Assembly: GCA_030068145.1 (NCBI GenBank)
Contig: JAPJBO010000178.1
Coordinates: 186,001-250,000, forward strand
From: Diplonema papillatum
Taxonomy: Eukaryota > Euglenozoa > Diplonemea > Diplonemida > Diplonemidae
Length of the DNA stretch: 64,000 nt
Direction: 5' to 3'
The notes under the pieces are model-generated. The model ran no database searches. It was not told where the DNA came from and saw only the letters and a list, made by a program, of their open reading frames with translations. Below are positions 20,471-30,889 of this stretch, one piece after another. The first letter of the stretch is position 1. The number at the start of each line of letters is the position of its first letter. The translations under genes and the position numbers were made by a program.

Positions 20471-20643
20471 GGAAGGGTAAAAAAAAGCTTCCTCCGCACT
20501 ATTATCTAGTCCAAAAACTATACACTTTCGCAACATTAAAAGCCGGGTTGGTTCGGATAGAGGCTATTCACATTGCATGTTCATAGGACCTCCAGTCTCG
20601 AATAACGCTAAAACCGATTGTTATTACGAAAACAAGCGCGCAC

Positions 20644-20891
20644 CTGAGTCTTCTCAAGCATTTCCTGGGCGACGAGTATCCGGCTCTGCAGGCACGTTAT
20701 CTGTTCCGCAAGGGGAAGCTTCGTGGATTCGACCGCCAGCTGCTTCTCGACCTTCGAGGCCATCGTGTCGAGGTGCCGCTCCATGTCGCCAATGCGAGCG
20801 AGCGCCCTGTTCGCCACCTCCTTGCTCAGGGTGGAGGCTAGCATTTTGCCCGCCCGCTCCTCCCTCGGCGCGCCCTTCCCCAGAGACCGTA
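20644..20891 (-). CDS. Coiled-coil protein, upstream exon (~82 codons)
   Basis: The minus-strand exon ends with the donor ACTCAG-GTGCGC in phase 0. The peptide runs from about RSLGKGAPREERAG to MLEKTQ and is rich in heptad-like Ala/Leu/Glu (LSKEVANRALARIGDMERHL). The acceptor is less clear: AATTAG before TACGG is proposed, which leaves a split first codon. It joins in phase with 9548-9763. Earlier exons are not found between 20.9 and 24 kb. Confidence 0.5.
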
Positions 20892-20939
20892 CTAATTCCG
20901 GATTTGATTGAACCCCCCACACACCCCACTTGTTTTGAG

Positions 20940-21335
20940 GTTTCACATGCGATTTAAGTGTGCATAACATACATATGAAACGACACGTCATCACATGATA
21001 ATACATTGCAAGACGCGTGCCATCACATGTTGTGTCACATGTTATCAACATAGAATGTGGAACCATTTGTTACCTCCATAACGTGGACCCTCCTTTGTGC
21101 ACTAGTAATGTAGGGACCCTGTTGAAGTGGGCGTTCTTCTTGTGCCCGGAATTCCTGAATCCGTCTGTCTGACCTACTGTATGCAGACCTTCGTCTGTGG
21201 CCGGTGTCCCCTTCTTGGACCCGTGGGTTGAGTATGCCTATTGGGTAGTCGGTGCACTGCTTGTGGCCAGAACGTTTGAACCCATCTGTCGTACCCCCGA
21301 CCCGTCCAGGAATAATTCATAGATTCTTCGGGTCC
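20940..21335. other. No gene recognised
   Basis: The start is AT-rich with several CATGTGATGnCA-type near-repeats (CATCACATG, CACATGTTATC). The rest is ordinary sequence. I see no ORF, RNA gene or repeat family of this window in it. Confidence 0.5.
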
Positions 21336-21581
21336 AACAAGTGTCCTGATTGCTCAGACACGGTTGTAGGGGTGCTCTAGTAGCACGGGTGGTCCTGGCT
21401 GTGACGAGCTACGAACAGCCGCCTGACGAACCAGATTCACACCGCAGTCCTGTCTGCAGACACTCAGGTTCCACGCTGATGATGGTCCGCCTTATGTGTC
21501 CGTGGCTTAAAGGACCGAAACACGGCGCAGACGGGACCAGTGCGGTGTTGAGCACACCCATTCCAAGCACGTTCTTGCAAT
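21336..21581 (-). mobile_element. G-run element, inverted and internally deleted
   Basis: The reverse complement starts ATTGCAAGAACGTGC and follows the family to the TAGAGCAC block. It then jumps to CCTACAACCGTGTCTGAGCAAT, missing the GAATCCGTCACGGGGAGAAAG piece. A detached family tail (GATTGTGACTGCGACTCGC) lies on the plus strand at 21738-21770. Confidence 0.65.
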
Positions 21582-21582
21582 C

Positions 21583-21837
21583 TCCCATTGCTCCCAATGT
21601 TGCAGGCCTTTCCCCGGGTGTTGTGCTGCGCACAATTTGTGGTCACCTGAAAAAAGGGGCAGGGGAGGTGTCGCAGCTCACCTGCCAGATCCTTCCCCCC
21701 GGCCGGATGCAGCGTGCTTCGTTTTCTGTGTGCCTGATTGTGACTGCGACTCGCTAGGCAGCACTGATTTGTCTTCTTTTACGGTGCGCAGCACAACACC
21801 CGGGAAAGGCCTGCAACATCGGGAGCAATGGGAGGGG
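21583..21837. repeat. Inverted repeat, ~52-bp arms around 150 bp
   Basis: The arm at 21583-21635 (TCCCATTGCTCCCAATGTTG...) is repeated inverted at 21784-21837, where it continues into a G run. The left arm is the flank of the inverted G-run element, so flanking DNA as well as element DNA has been copied in opposite orientation. Confidence 0.75.
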
Positions 21838-22289
21838 GGGAGTTCACGTTGCGCTACGGCGGTACAGGCTTTGCGGGCCAAGAACGGGCCAGCGGCACCG
21901 TCTCCGCCTGTCCTGGACCCCAGGATTCCCTTCGGTCTTGAACACCGGCGAACGCCTTCCCCTTTTCTCTTCCTTTCGGCGACGGAAAGGCAAAAAAGCA
22001 TTCGTGGGTGCGCAACGCAAGGAGGCAAGCAGAAAAGGAGCAGCACCACTAGAGGGGTGATCCACGCAAGTAGCATCGCCACCGTTCATCGTGAGAACGT
22101 GCAGGCTGAGGCCCTGCATCGAACTCAGGAATCTAAGAAAGGCATCGGGGGCAGAAGAAAGACCGAAGAACGCTGCACACGTTCCGTGCCGCCTGCCGAG
22201 ACGAGCGCAAGAAACCTTGAGTAGCGAATCGAAGCAACCGGGTAGGGGCAAGTGATAGGCTGCCACTGTTCACCGGTTGAATGGGCTCA

Positions 22290-23880
22290 CACTTGACGTC
22301 ACGACCACAAAACCTTCTTGAGTATCTTCAGGATCGAGTCGAAGTAAGCGGTTCGGACAGGTGCAAGGTTGCTGCCACTATTCATCCGCTGAATGTGCTC
22401 GCACTAGACCTCAACAAGACCACGAAACCTTTTTCAGTATCTTGAGGACCGAGTCGAAGAAAACGGTTCGGCGACAGGTGATCTGGTGCCGCTATTCATC
22501 GGTTGAATGTGCTCGCACTCGCCGTCAAGACCAGTCAGGCAAGTTCGCCGACCGCCGGCTCGAAGCCGGTGCTTGGCGTTCGGAGCACAATAAAATCTTG
22601 AGTATTGGGGCGAGGAGCCGTCGCGGACGTGGCACGAACAGAGGGGGCGCTGCGGACAACGCTGACAGCTGATGTTGGTATGCCTGTCCGTCAGGTTCGC
22701 ACTGCTTCACTACTCGACAGCCTCCAAGGACAGAACGGCTTTTGAAGGATTGCTTGCCCAAACCTGAAGAAGCTAGCGGTTGAACACTAAACACTAAACA
22801 CACTAAACACACTGACATCCTTGAAAGAATGGCTGGGAGAGCTTCCTCGATAGTTCGGCCGAGCTTCAAGAGCCCACAACAATCTTGGACGATCGAGTCG
22901 AGTCAAGTACGCGGATCCTGTCACGGACGCGGCACTAACAGAGGGGCACTGCGGACAAGGCTACCCGCTGATGCTGGGTGTCGCGGTGCCTCCGCCAGGT
23001 TCGCACTGCCACGCACTACTCGAGAACCTTCGACGAGACGAGGGTATAGCAGCCTTGAAGGATCGCTTGTGTCAATTCGAAGAAGCCAGCGGTTGAACAC
23101 TGAGGAGGCCGTACGGCTAGCGAAAGGTTTGCCGATTGTAGAGACCCGCCGGCCTGTAGGCGTCATGAAACAATCTTGAGGATCGAGTCAAAGTACGCGG
23201 ATCCTGGCTGCCGGGTTCGCACTGCTACACACCACTCGAAAACCTTCGAGGAGACGAGGGTAAAGCGGCATTGAAGGATCGCTTGCGCAAGTCGAAGAAG
23301 CTAGCGGTTGAACGTTAAGGCCACCGTCCCTTGAAGGAGGCCAATGGGCTGGCGAAAGCTTTGCCGATGGTAGACCGGTGCCCGGCACTGGGGACGTCAA
23401 GAGCACGAAACAATCTTGAGGATCGAGTCGAAGTACGGATCCTGTCCCGGACGTGACACTGACAGAGAGGCGCTGCGGACAAGCTGCCGGGTTCGCACTG
23501 CTACGCACCACTCGAAAACCTTCGAGGAGACGAGGTTATAGCAGCCTTGAAGGATCGCTTCTGTAAACTCGAAGAAGCCAGCGGTTGAACACTGAGGAGA
23601 CCGTGCGGCTGGCGAAAGGTTTGCCGACTGTAGAGTACCACCGGCATTGGAGGCGTCAACAGCACGAAACAATCTTGAGGATCGAGTCAAAGTACGCGGA
23701 TCCTGTCACGGACGTGACACTGACAGAGGGGCACTGCGGATAAGGCTGCGGGTTCGCACTGCTACGCACCACTCAAAAACTTTCGAGGAGACGAGGGTAA
23801 AGCACTTGACATTGAAGGATCGCTTGCGCACAGTCGAAGAAGCCAGCGGGTGAACGGCGCCCTGTTCTGGCGTCAAGAGC
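22290..23880 (-). repeat. Decayed tandem array, unit ~215-295 bp, about 7 copies
   Basis: The anchor block AATCTTGAGGATCGAGTC recurs near 22314, 22434, 22590, 22885, 23171, 23412, 23672 and 23888. On the minus strand each block reads YFDSILKI, matching the C-terminal end of the open frame at 23873-24148. The units therefore look like repeated, degenerating copies of that exon, with stops and frameshifts. This is not a satellite of constant period. Confidence 0.7.
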
Positions 23881-24148
23881 ACGAAACAATCTTGAGGATC
23901 GAGTCGAAGTACGCGGATCCCGTCACGGACGTGGCGCTGACGGAGGGTGCGGGCCGCGCCGCCGAGCGCTTGCCGCTGCTGCTGGGCGTCGTGATGCCGT
24001 CCTCGAGGGACAGCCCGTCGTTGCGCTGGCTGTCGGTCGGGTTCGTGCTGAGATCGCATTCCTCGTCGAGCCACGCCCACGGTGCCACTCGAAAGCCTCC
24101 AGGGAGAATCGGCCCTTTGTATCCATCAGGCGCCGGGCAAGTGCACAG
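23873..24148 (-). CDS. Possible parent exon of the 22.3-23.9 kb array (91 codons)
   Basis: The minus-strand acceptor (ACTACCACCCCCGCAG) is followed in phase 0 by LCTCPAPDGYKGPILPGGFR, an acidic stretch with WAWLDEECDLS and a Ser/Ala/Pro-rich tail ending SAYFDSILKIVSCS and a stop. It is the most complete, least broken member of the array. An EGF- or lectin-like Cys pattern is not convincing. The donor and other exons were not found. Confidence 0.3.
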   Translation of the reverse strand: MCTCPAPDGYKGPILPGGFRVAPWAWLDEECDLSTNPTDSQRNDGLSLEDGITTPSSSGKRSAARPAPSVSATSVTGSAYFDSILKIVSCS

Positions 24149-24289
24149 CTGCGGGGGTGGTAGTACGTGATAGCCCGTCATCAAATCACACAACGGAGAC
24201 TGTCGTCTTTGAGAGCGAGAGAGAGAGAGAACACATCACAACAAGTCAAAGGGTGCGGGCCTCCACCGGCAGGTGGACCGGCTAGATTC

Positions 24290-24537
24290 GGGGACTGCTA
24301 AGGCAGAACCAAACCCACCCCTGTTCCCCCAGGAAACCCGGTCCGAGTCTAGCCAGCCCCTCCACACGGAATCTATCTGTTTTGTGCACACTACAGGTGG
24401 GTGGGGAGAGGCTATGGGACTGCTAAGGCAGAACCAAACCCACCCCTGTTCCCCCAGGAAACCCGGTCCGAGTCTAGCCAGCCCCTCCACACGGAATCTA
24501 TCTGTTTTGTGCACTACAGGTGGGTGGGGAGAGGCGC
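24290..24537 (+). repeat. Tandem duplication, 2 x ~124 bp
   Basis: GGGACTGCTAAGGCAGAACC starts both units (24290 and 24414). Each unit contains CTACAGGTGGGTGGGG. A related fragment is inverted at 63241-63300. Confidence 0.85.
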
Positions 24538-24599
24538 TGGGACTGCGAAGGCGAGCCTACGCACCGTTCCTGATTTTGATTTGGGGTTTTTTTTTAGTA

Positions 24600-24830
24600 C
24601 TAACAATCTTGTGGGTTGCCCTGCAATGTATTGTGCAGGCTAAAAAGACGTAGGCAGCGTGTTTTGGTGGTTGATCAGAATTCCTTAAAAAAATACAAGT
24701 GGGAAAACGATCAACCGGCACGCACAGACAAAACGAAGCGCCTGTCTTTTTTATTAGCCTCTCTCCCTCGTAAGATCAGCGCGGTAGCGGTGACCACGAG
24801 ATATCACGTACAGGTGGGTGGAAACTATTG
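24600..24830 (+). repeat. Dispersed repeat, copy 1
   Basis: The blocks TGTGGGTTGCCCTGCAATG, AGGCTAAAAAGACGTAGGC and CAAGTGGGAAAACGATCAACC recur at 28205-28380, and in weaker form at 59430-59540. The family is unknown and non-coding. Confidence 0.6.
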
Positions 24831-25059
24831 GCGCTGAAACTTCCGCAGGTACTGGCAGTTGCGGCCTTTGTTCGCATAACCTTACTTGGCGGCGAGCCTC
24901 CTCTGTCTACGGCCATCGTGTTTCGAGCACTTTGAAGAGAAACGCATACCCCAGACGGAGAATCGCTCGTGATGTTTGGGTAGATCCTGCGACAGTCGAG
25001 GCATCGCACCGAGCGACTCATGCGGCGCGCGGCGGGAGAAGGAGCAGGAGACACGGGAT

Positions 25060-25700
25060 CTCACGAAAGGAGGCGGGGAGGTGGTCCCAACAAGCCCTTA
25101 TCCTGTGCGCTAACGGGAGGAAATGTGGCCCAAACCCGTATCCTGAGTCTGAAAGTTCCGCGAATGAAAACTAATGAAAGAAGGTGGCCAAAAGCCAGCC
25201 AATCTCCTGTCTTGAAAAGGTCACAAATCGTCGTCCGTGTCAAAAACCAGCAGACAAGCGCGGAATGGCCGTTGGCTCGCATCCTGTCGTGAACCTCAAC
25301 TAACGAGAAGGTGCACAAGTCCTTCTCCTGCCCCGAAGGTCAGCTAACGAGGTGGCTACAAGCCAAAACCCTCATACTGTATTGAAGCTCAGCTAATGAG
25401 AAGGTGGCCAGAAGTCGATCTCCTATCTTGGGAAAGCCACAAAAGTCATCCTGTCGAAGCTCAGCTAAAGAGCAGATGGTATTCGCAAGCATTCATCCTG
25501 TCTTGATTCTCAACTAAGTGAAAGTGATCACAAGCCCGTATCCTGCCTTGGATCTCAGCTAACGAGAATGTGGTCACAGCCCTTACATGTCTCAAAGCAC
25601 GGGAAGGTAGCCACAAGCCAAGACCTTCATACTGTCCATACTGTCTTAAAGCTCAGCTGCCGAGGAAGACCGCAGGCTCTGTCGTTCCCGTCTAGCCCAG
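25060..25700 (+). repeat. Degenerate ~60-75-bp tandem repeats
   Basis: CTCAGCTAACGAGAAGGTGG, a CACAAGCC-type block and TATCCTGTCTTGAA recur about ten times with drift. No frame is kept, so this is an old minisatellite. Confidence 0.65.
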
Positions 25701-25749
25701 CTAACAAGAAGGCGGTCTCAACAAGAAGAAGACGACAAACCCTGTCCAT

Positions 25750-26010
25750 GTCTGAAACGACCAAAACCTCACACTCGACAAACAAGAGTGGCTTGCGCAT
25801 TGTTCACACACCCTACGCACATCTCTGCCGTGACCACAATTTGGTTGTCGTTTTCATGTCTGAAACGACCAAAACCTCACACTCGACAAACAAGAGTGGC
25901 TCGTGCATTGTTCACACACCCTACGCACATCTCATGTCTGAAACGACCAAAACCTCACACTCGACAAACAAGAGTGGCTTGTGCATTGTTCACACACCCT
26001 AAGGCACATC
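25750..26010 (+). repeat. Short tandem repeat, 3 units of ~65-115 bp
   Basis: The unit is CATGTCTGAAACGACCAAAA through GTTCACACACCCTACGCAC. Units 1 and 2 are separated by a CTCTGCCGTGACC segment that unit 3 regains at its end. The units share one frame, but nothing suggests a real protein. Confidence 0.85.
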
Positions 26011-26019
26011 TCTGCCGTG

Positions 26020-26770
26020 ACCGCAATTTGGTCGTGGTTGATTCTCCGAGATAACTGAAAAGGCCAAAAAGAAAACACGGCAACACCGACCTGTGTAGCG
26101 CCGAAATGAACATCGATTATCGGTTACTGCGTTGCGCGTTGGACGACGGAATTAAAGTGCAAACAAAGAGAAAAAGCTGGGGGCTACATCATGTGGCTGA
26201 CGGGGAGCATCACGACGCCTCGATCCCTGCGTTGTCGCACTAGTGGAATTTCCATTGGACTCACCGCGGTTGTGCTCTTGCTGCACCAATGGTTTCGTTC
26301 TTTAACAGAGTGAACCGATACCTCTCGTCTTTTCTTCCAGACACGGCTGCGGCATGCTTGCTCTTGCTAGGCTCTAGCGCTCAGCATTGTGCAGTGCATG
26401 CCACAGCATCGTGGTATTGACGGCGGTCTTCCGCTGTTTTACGACGCGCGAATTGTGTGGTGCTTGCCGCCTACGAAATGATGCCGACCGACCCGAAGAA
26501 ACAAAACAGACCGGGCCCTACGAGAAATGGGGGTTAGCGGGTTCGCCACTGATGAGCGCATGGTACCCACATGCGCGTTTTGATGCTCGTGATTGCGTTG
26601 GCGTTTATGTCCGCCTTTCCTCTTCGTATTTTTCTAGCGTTATTTGTGGAATAGAAGGTCGGTATTTTAAAGTCTCCGGTTGACCGTAGAGGCTTGGGTT
26701 GAGAAAAGTGAGAGGGTGCCGCTCGTTTCGCTTTTCTCTATCATTTAGCGGTGTTCTTTTTTCCCCCTCT
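26020..26770. other. No gene recognised; one dispersed motif
   Basis: No supported gene is seen. Near 26653 is one of the scattered AGAAGGTCGGTATTTTAAAG-TCTCCGG-TTGACCGT motifs, also found inverted at 15235-15325. Confidence 0.5.
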
Positions 26771-26811
26771 TTGTTTGTGGACTCTTCTCATCTTCTCAGG
26801 GGAGGGGGTCG

Positions 26812-27130
26812 GTTTGCAAGAACGTGCTTGGAATGGGTATGTGCTCAACACCGCACTGGTCCCGTCTGCGCCGTGTTTCGGTCCTTTAAGCCACGGACAC
26901 ATAAGGCGGACCATCATCAGCGCGGAACCTGAGTGTCTGCAGACAGGACTGCGGTGTGAGTCTGGTTTGTCAGGCGGCTGTTCGTAGCTCGTCACAGCCA
27001 GGACCACCCGTGCTACTAGAGCACAGGCGAATCCGTCACGGGGAGAAGGCCCCTACAACCGTGTCTGAGCAATCAGTTAAAAAACTCAGGGCACTCGCCC
27101 TGATTGTGACTGCGACTCGCTAGGCAGCAC
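26812..27130 (+). mobile_element. G-run element, full length, with ~38-bp flanking direct repeats
   Basis: The element runs from TTGCAAGAACG to GGCAGCAC. The flanks 26772-26809 and 27131-27168 are almost the same 38 bp (TGTTTGT, ACTCTTCTCATCTTCTCAGG, GGAGGGGGT). That is long for a target-site duplication, but it fits the element's other copies in ending in a G run. Confidence 0.8.
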
Positions 27131-27169
27131 TGTTTGTTGACTCTTCTCATCTTCTCAGGGGAGGGGGTG

Positions 27170-27500
27170 GTCGTTGTTGTTGGTGCTGGTTTTGTGGGAT
27201 GAAGTAGGGGGAAGAAAATTTCTTTTTGCGGTGGTCTCCGCTGGCCTGGTAGTCCGTGCTACCTCCTTTCTTTTACACTCGTTCTCTTCTCTACTCACTA
27301 CTGTACGTACTCTTTCGCTCTTTTTCTCTCTTTGGCTAGCCAAAACAAAAGACTTCTGCGACTCTTCTCAGGGAAGGGGGTGGGGGGGGGCTTCTGGGAG
27401 AGAAACGGAGGTGCCTTTTCTGTGCCTTTTCTTCGCTACACTTTTCGCGGGCAGCAAGCTGGATCCGGCCGAGCAGCTACACCTCCGCCGCGTGTGCCCA
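27170..27500. other. No gene recognised
   Basis: T- and G-rich single-copy DNA with a second partial GACTCTTCTCAGGGAAGGGGG copy at 27359. No splice-supported frame was found. Confidence 0.4.
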
Positions 27501-27504
27501 TGCG

Positions 27505-27760
27505 CAAGTGTACCGAGAAAAGCCTGCTACACGGAAGCCAAGCTGCACGTGGTCGGCGGTACTGCAAAGCCTCGGGCCTACAGGTCCAAGTGGCTATCGA
27601 CTTTTCAAACGAAAGCATCGAGGCATGGCGTACGGTGGGGATTGGAGCCCCCGCCGATCACAAGCCCGTAGAGACGGTCAACCACAGGGCAGAGCGGTCG
27701 GAGTTGTGGCACAGCGTGCAACCTCCGACGCCAGCTTCTTGCATGCTGCGGTTAACGCGT
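27505..27760 (+). mobile_element. SINE-1, old diverged copy
   Basis: It follows the SINE-1 consensus (AGCCTGCTACACGGAAGCCAAGC ... GAGACGGTCAACC) with many substitutions compared with the young copies at 44.7 and 52.0 kb. No clear target duplication remains. Confidence 0.55.
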
Positions 27761-27989
27761 TGCGTTTTTTTGTGTCGCGGTGTGACTCGGGCGCCTCTGA
27801 GGCTGGACCTCACCGTGTACTGGCTTTGCAGGCCCAAGGCCCCTCCCACTTGCATGTGTTCTGGTGGTCATCGCAACCACGCTGACCTTTCCCGAGAGGG
27901 GAGAAGAAGAAAAAGAAGAAGTGTGAAAACGGGTTTTGGCCTGGAGGCTTTTCGTGCTATTCTGCAGATAAGAAGAAGAAGCGCGAAGG

Positions 27990-28205
27990 TGCCCCTACGG
28001 GTCAAGTGGCTTACCGAGACCAAATCAAAGCGTGGCGTGCCTTCGGGGCTTCCGCGCTGAACAAAATCCCGCAGAGACGGGCGATCACAGGGCAGAGCGG
28101 ACGGGGCGTGGGGCTCCTGCTTCTTCGCACGGGGCTGACCGTCGTTGCGGCCTTGCGTCTCGGAACAAAAAGACTGCTGCGCCTGCTGCGTCTTTTTAGC
28201 GTTCT
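27990..28205 (+). mobile_element. SINE-1, old 5'-truncated copy
   Basis: It starts at GGTCAAGTGGCTTACCGAG and follows the family to the GCTGACCGTCGTTG block. It is immediately followed by the dispersed repeat also at 24600. Confidence 0.5.
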
Positions 28206-28380
28206 TAGTAACAATCGTGTGGGTTGCCCTTCAATGTATTGTGCAGGCTAAAAAAACGTAGGCAGCGTGTTTTGGTGGTTGATCAGAATTCCTTACCTAT
28301 ATACACACAGGGTAAATACAAGTGGGAAAACGACCAACCGGCACGCACAAACAAAACGAAGCGCCTGTCTTTTTTCTGTG
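28205..28380 (+). repeat. Dispersed repeat, copy 2
   Basis: This is the same family as 24600-24830, with a short insertion (CCTATATACACACAGGG). Confidence 0.6.
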
Positions 28381-29060
28381 ACCGCAGGTCTTTTTTTTCC
28401 AGAATCTGGATGTGCGCTTGGCGACGAGCACGAACGAGAGGGGCGTCTGGCCTTCGAAAATGCTGGAGAGGGGGTGTCTGGGCAGAAAGATTCTGGCGAA
28501 GTACGAAACCGTGCATGTTGGTTATGGGGTATGCGACCTCTGCAAATAAAGGTCAAGAATTGGCGGCATTTGCATTATTCTCATGGGCTACCTTCTTTGT
28601 ATGGAGATCCGCGTTTCTTTTTTTTTCTGCTTCGCTCGCAAATGCCGGTAGAAGGTCATGCTCGGCCTGATCGCACCGTTGTCGTTTTTTTGTGTTTCTG
28701 ACGATCCCGTATGGGCGTACAGATTGGTGCCTTTCGACGTTTTGTGCTTGAGGTTCAGCAGTTTTTTTTTTTTTTTTCGGCATCCGTTTCGCGTTTAGGC
28801 TTTCCCGGAAATACACACAAGAAGCGAGGCGAAGAACCAACGGGGACCTCGGGGAACACCGAGACACGGGGTTATAAGCTCAGAAGGAGGCTTCCCGGAT
28901 GGATTTGGGCCCTCTTCGGCATACAGGTTACGGTTTTGGAAGCTATAGGTCGCATACCCCACACCGCATCGTACTTCGCCCGGATCTTTCCGCCCAAACC
29001 CTCCCCCTTTTCCTTCTGCTCCTGACCATATGAGCGAGTCTTTTTAGAGTTAAAGTTTTT
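28381..29060. other. No gene recognised
   Basis: Two blocks (GACGATCCCGTATGGGCGTACAG at 28700) recur near 31650 and 51645, marking another short dispersed repeat. Long T runs occur at 28620 and 28760. Inverted pieces around 28520 and 28960 share CATACCCC. Confidence 0.4.
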
Positions 29061-29117
29061 ACTACCTGGTAATCTGGACCCGATTTGGAAACAACAGCAG
29101 CAAGTCCCCGCCCACCT

Positions 29118-29637
29118 ACTGGGGATTGCAAGAACGTGCTTGGAATGGGTATGTGCTCAACACCGCACTGGTCCCGTCTGTGCTCAACACCGCACTGGTC
29201 CCGTCTGTGCTCAACACCGCACTGGTCCCGTCATATGAGCGAGTCTTTTTATTGCCTGGTAATCTGGACCCGATTTGGAAACATCAGCAGCCAGTCCCCG
29301 CCCACCTACTGGGGAGTGCAAGAACGTATCAGCAGCCAGTCCCCGCCCACCTACTGGGGATTGCAAGAACGTATCAGCAGCCAGTCCCCGCCCACCTACT
29401 GGGGATTGCAAGAACGTATCAGCAGCCAGTCCCCGCCCACCTACTGGGGATTGCAAGAACGTATCAGCAGCCAGTCCCCGCCCACCTACTGGGGATTGCA
29501 AGAACGTATCAGCAGCCAGTCCCCGCCCACCTACTGGGGATTGCAAGAACGTATCAGCAGCCAGTCCCCGCCCACCTACTGGGGATTGCAAGAACGTATC
29601 AGCAGCCAGTCCCCGCCCACCTACTGGGGATTGCAAG
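29118..29637 (+). repeat. Tandem arrays grown from the G-run element 5' end
   Basis: A 27-bp unit (GTGCTCAACACCGCACTGGT..) is repeated three times at 29150-29230. A 45-bp unit (CAGCAGCCAGTCCCCGCCCA..) is repeated eight times at about 29286-29637. Each 45-bp unit ends with GGATTGCAAGAACGT, the first bases of the element, and the last unit runs straight into the element body. Because 45 is a multiple of 3, open frames persist on both strands; they are artefacts. Confidence 0.9.
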
Positions 29638-29942
29638 AACGTGCTTGGAATGGGTATGTGCTCAACACCGCACTGGTCCCGTCTGCGGCGTGTTTCGGTC
29701 CTTCAAGCCACGGACACATAAGGCGGACCATCATCAACGCGGAACCTGAGTGTCTGCAGACAGGACAGCGGTGTGAGTCTGGTTTGTCAGGCGCTGTTCG
29801 TAGCTCGTCACAGCCAGGACCACCCGTGCTACTAGAGCACGGGCGAATCCGTCACGGGGAGAAAGCCCCTACAACCGTGTCTGAGCAATCAGTTAAAAAA
29901 CTCAGGGCACTCGCCCTGATTGTGACTGCGACTCGCTAGGCA
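29635..29942 (+). mobile_element. G-run element following the 45-bp array
   Basis: This is a full-length body with its usual 3' end GACTCGCTAGGCAG. The DNA beyond (29945-30060) is an inverted copy of the left flank (29236-29310). Confidence 0.75.
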
Positions 29943-30539
29943 GGTACTCTGAACCGCAGTTGAGGCTTGGGACCCCCAGCAGGTGGGCGGGGATGGGTGC
30001 TGGTATATCCAAATCTGGCCCAGATTATTCAGGTAATAAAAGACGCTCACATACGCATTTGATCTAGTGGCGGCGGGAAGGAAAGGGGAGGGCGTGTCGG
30101 GAGTATCTGCACAACTCTCCAACCACAGATGGCCGTAGAGTGGAAACAAGGGAACTTTTCGGGGCGCGGACATTTCTCAATTGCCTGACTGCGATGAATA
30201 CCCGCATACTTTTGCGCACACAAGAAGCGGCATGAGCCAATTCCTTTAGCCTTAAGGAAAAACATCAGAACCCCAAACTGGGCGTCGCCAGAAATCCAAA
30301 ACCCATTCTGCAGCCATTATTTCAGCTTAAACGAGCATCCGACCAGTTCTTTTGGATTTCCCGAGCATTTTGGGACCACCCTGAGTGGTAACGCCCGATA
30401 AGTGAGCGTTTCCTCCTTTTTTGCAGGCGCTGAGGAGCGTCTTATGAGCAAGCATCCGTCTATCCAAAACCCGCTGACGCCAGCGCAGCTCGCCGTAGCC
30501 ACAAGGGTGCCTACGGGAACATGTCCTATGGCCGAGAAC

Positions 30540-30566
30540 CAGCAGCAGCAGCAGCAGCAGCAGCAG
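30540..30566 (+). repeat. (CAG)9 trinucleotide repeat
   Basis: Nine perfect CAG units lie just 3' of the XK-like gene's stop codon, probably in its 3' UTR (as CTG). On the plus strand the repeat would read polyQ in a frame that follows an acceptor-like TTTTTTGCAG at 30426, but no partner exon was found. Confidence 0.85.
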
Positions 30567-30622
30567 GTGCTGCCATTTTGGAACAGCCGGTGCCCCACCA
30601 ATGGGGCATGGAAGACTGCTAC

Positions 30623-30787
30623 TCAGGCGCATGAATCGTCGTTTGTTGCTAAGCCTACAACGATGGCTATCACGTAAGCTCCGACGGCGAACACCAGCAT
30701 TAGCGCAAGGTAGCCCCACTTGCTCGTGTCGGGCGGCGGGATTCCCATGCACGAGACACGAGGACCCGCAGTTCGGCTCAAGGCAGC
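30623..30787 (-). CDS. XK-related-like membrane protein, exon 3
   Basis: The last exon has the acceptor GCACACACCCACAG and starts in phase 0 with AALSRTAGPR. It then has one clear membrane helix (WGYLALMLVFAVGAYVIAIV), a short polar tail and TGA. It joins without frame change to exon 2. Confidence 0.6.
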   Translation of the reverse strand, partial: AALSRTAGPRVSCMGIPPPDTSKWGYLALMLVFAVGAYVIAIVVGLATNDDSCA

Positions 30788-30889
30788 CTGTGGGTGTGTG
30801 CGCTTTAAATTGCATAGGTCACTGTTGGCAACGTCAGAAGCGAAGTAGAGCCCGTACTATGGCACTTAGCGTCTGTTCTAAAAACCAAA

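Noticed and set aside
29286..29637. CRISPR array (regular 45-bp repeats)
   Set aside because: The repeats are contiguous with no unique spacers, in a eukaryotic transposon context.
29085..29939. 284-aa repetitive open frame
   Set aside because: The 45-bp unit is a multiple of three, so frames stay open on both strands; the sequence is element DNA.
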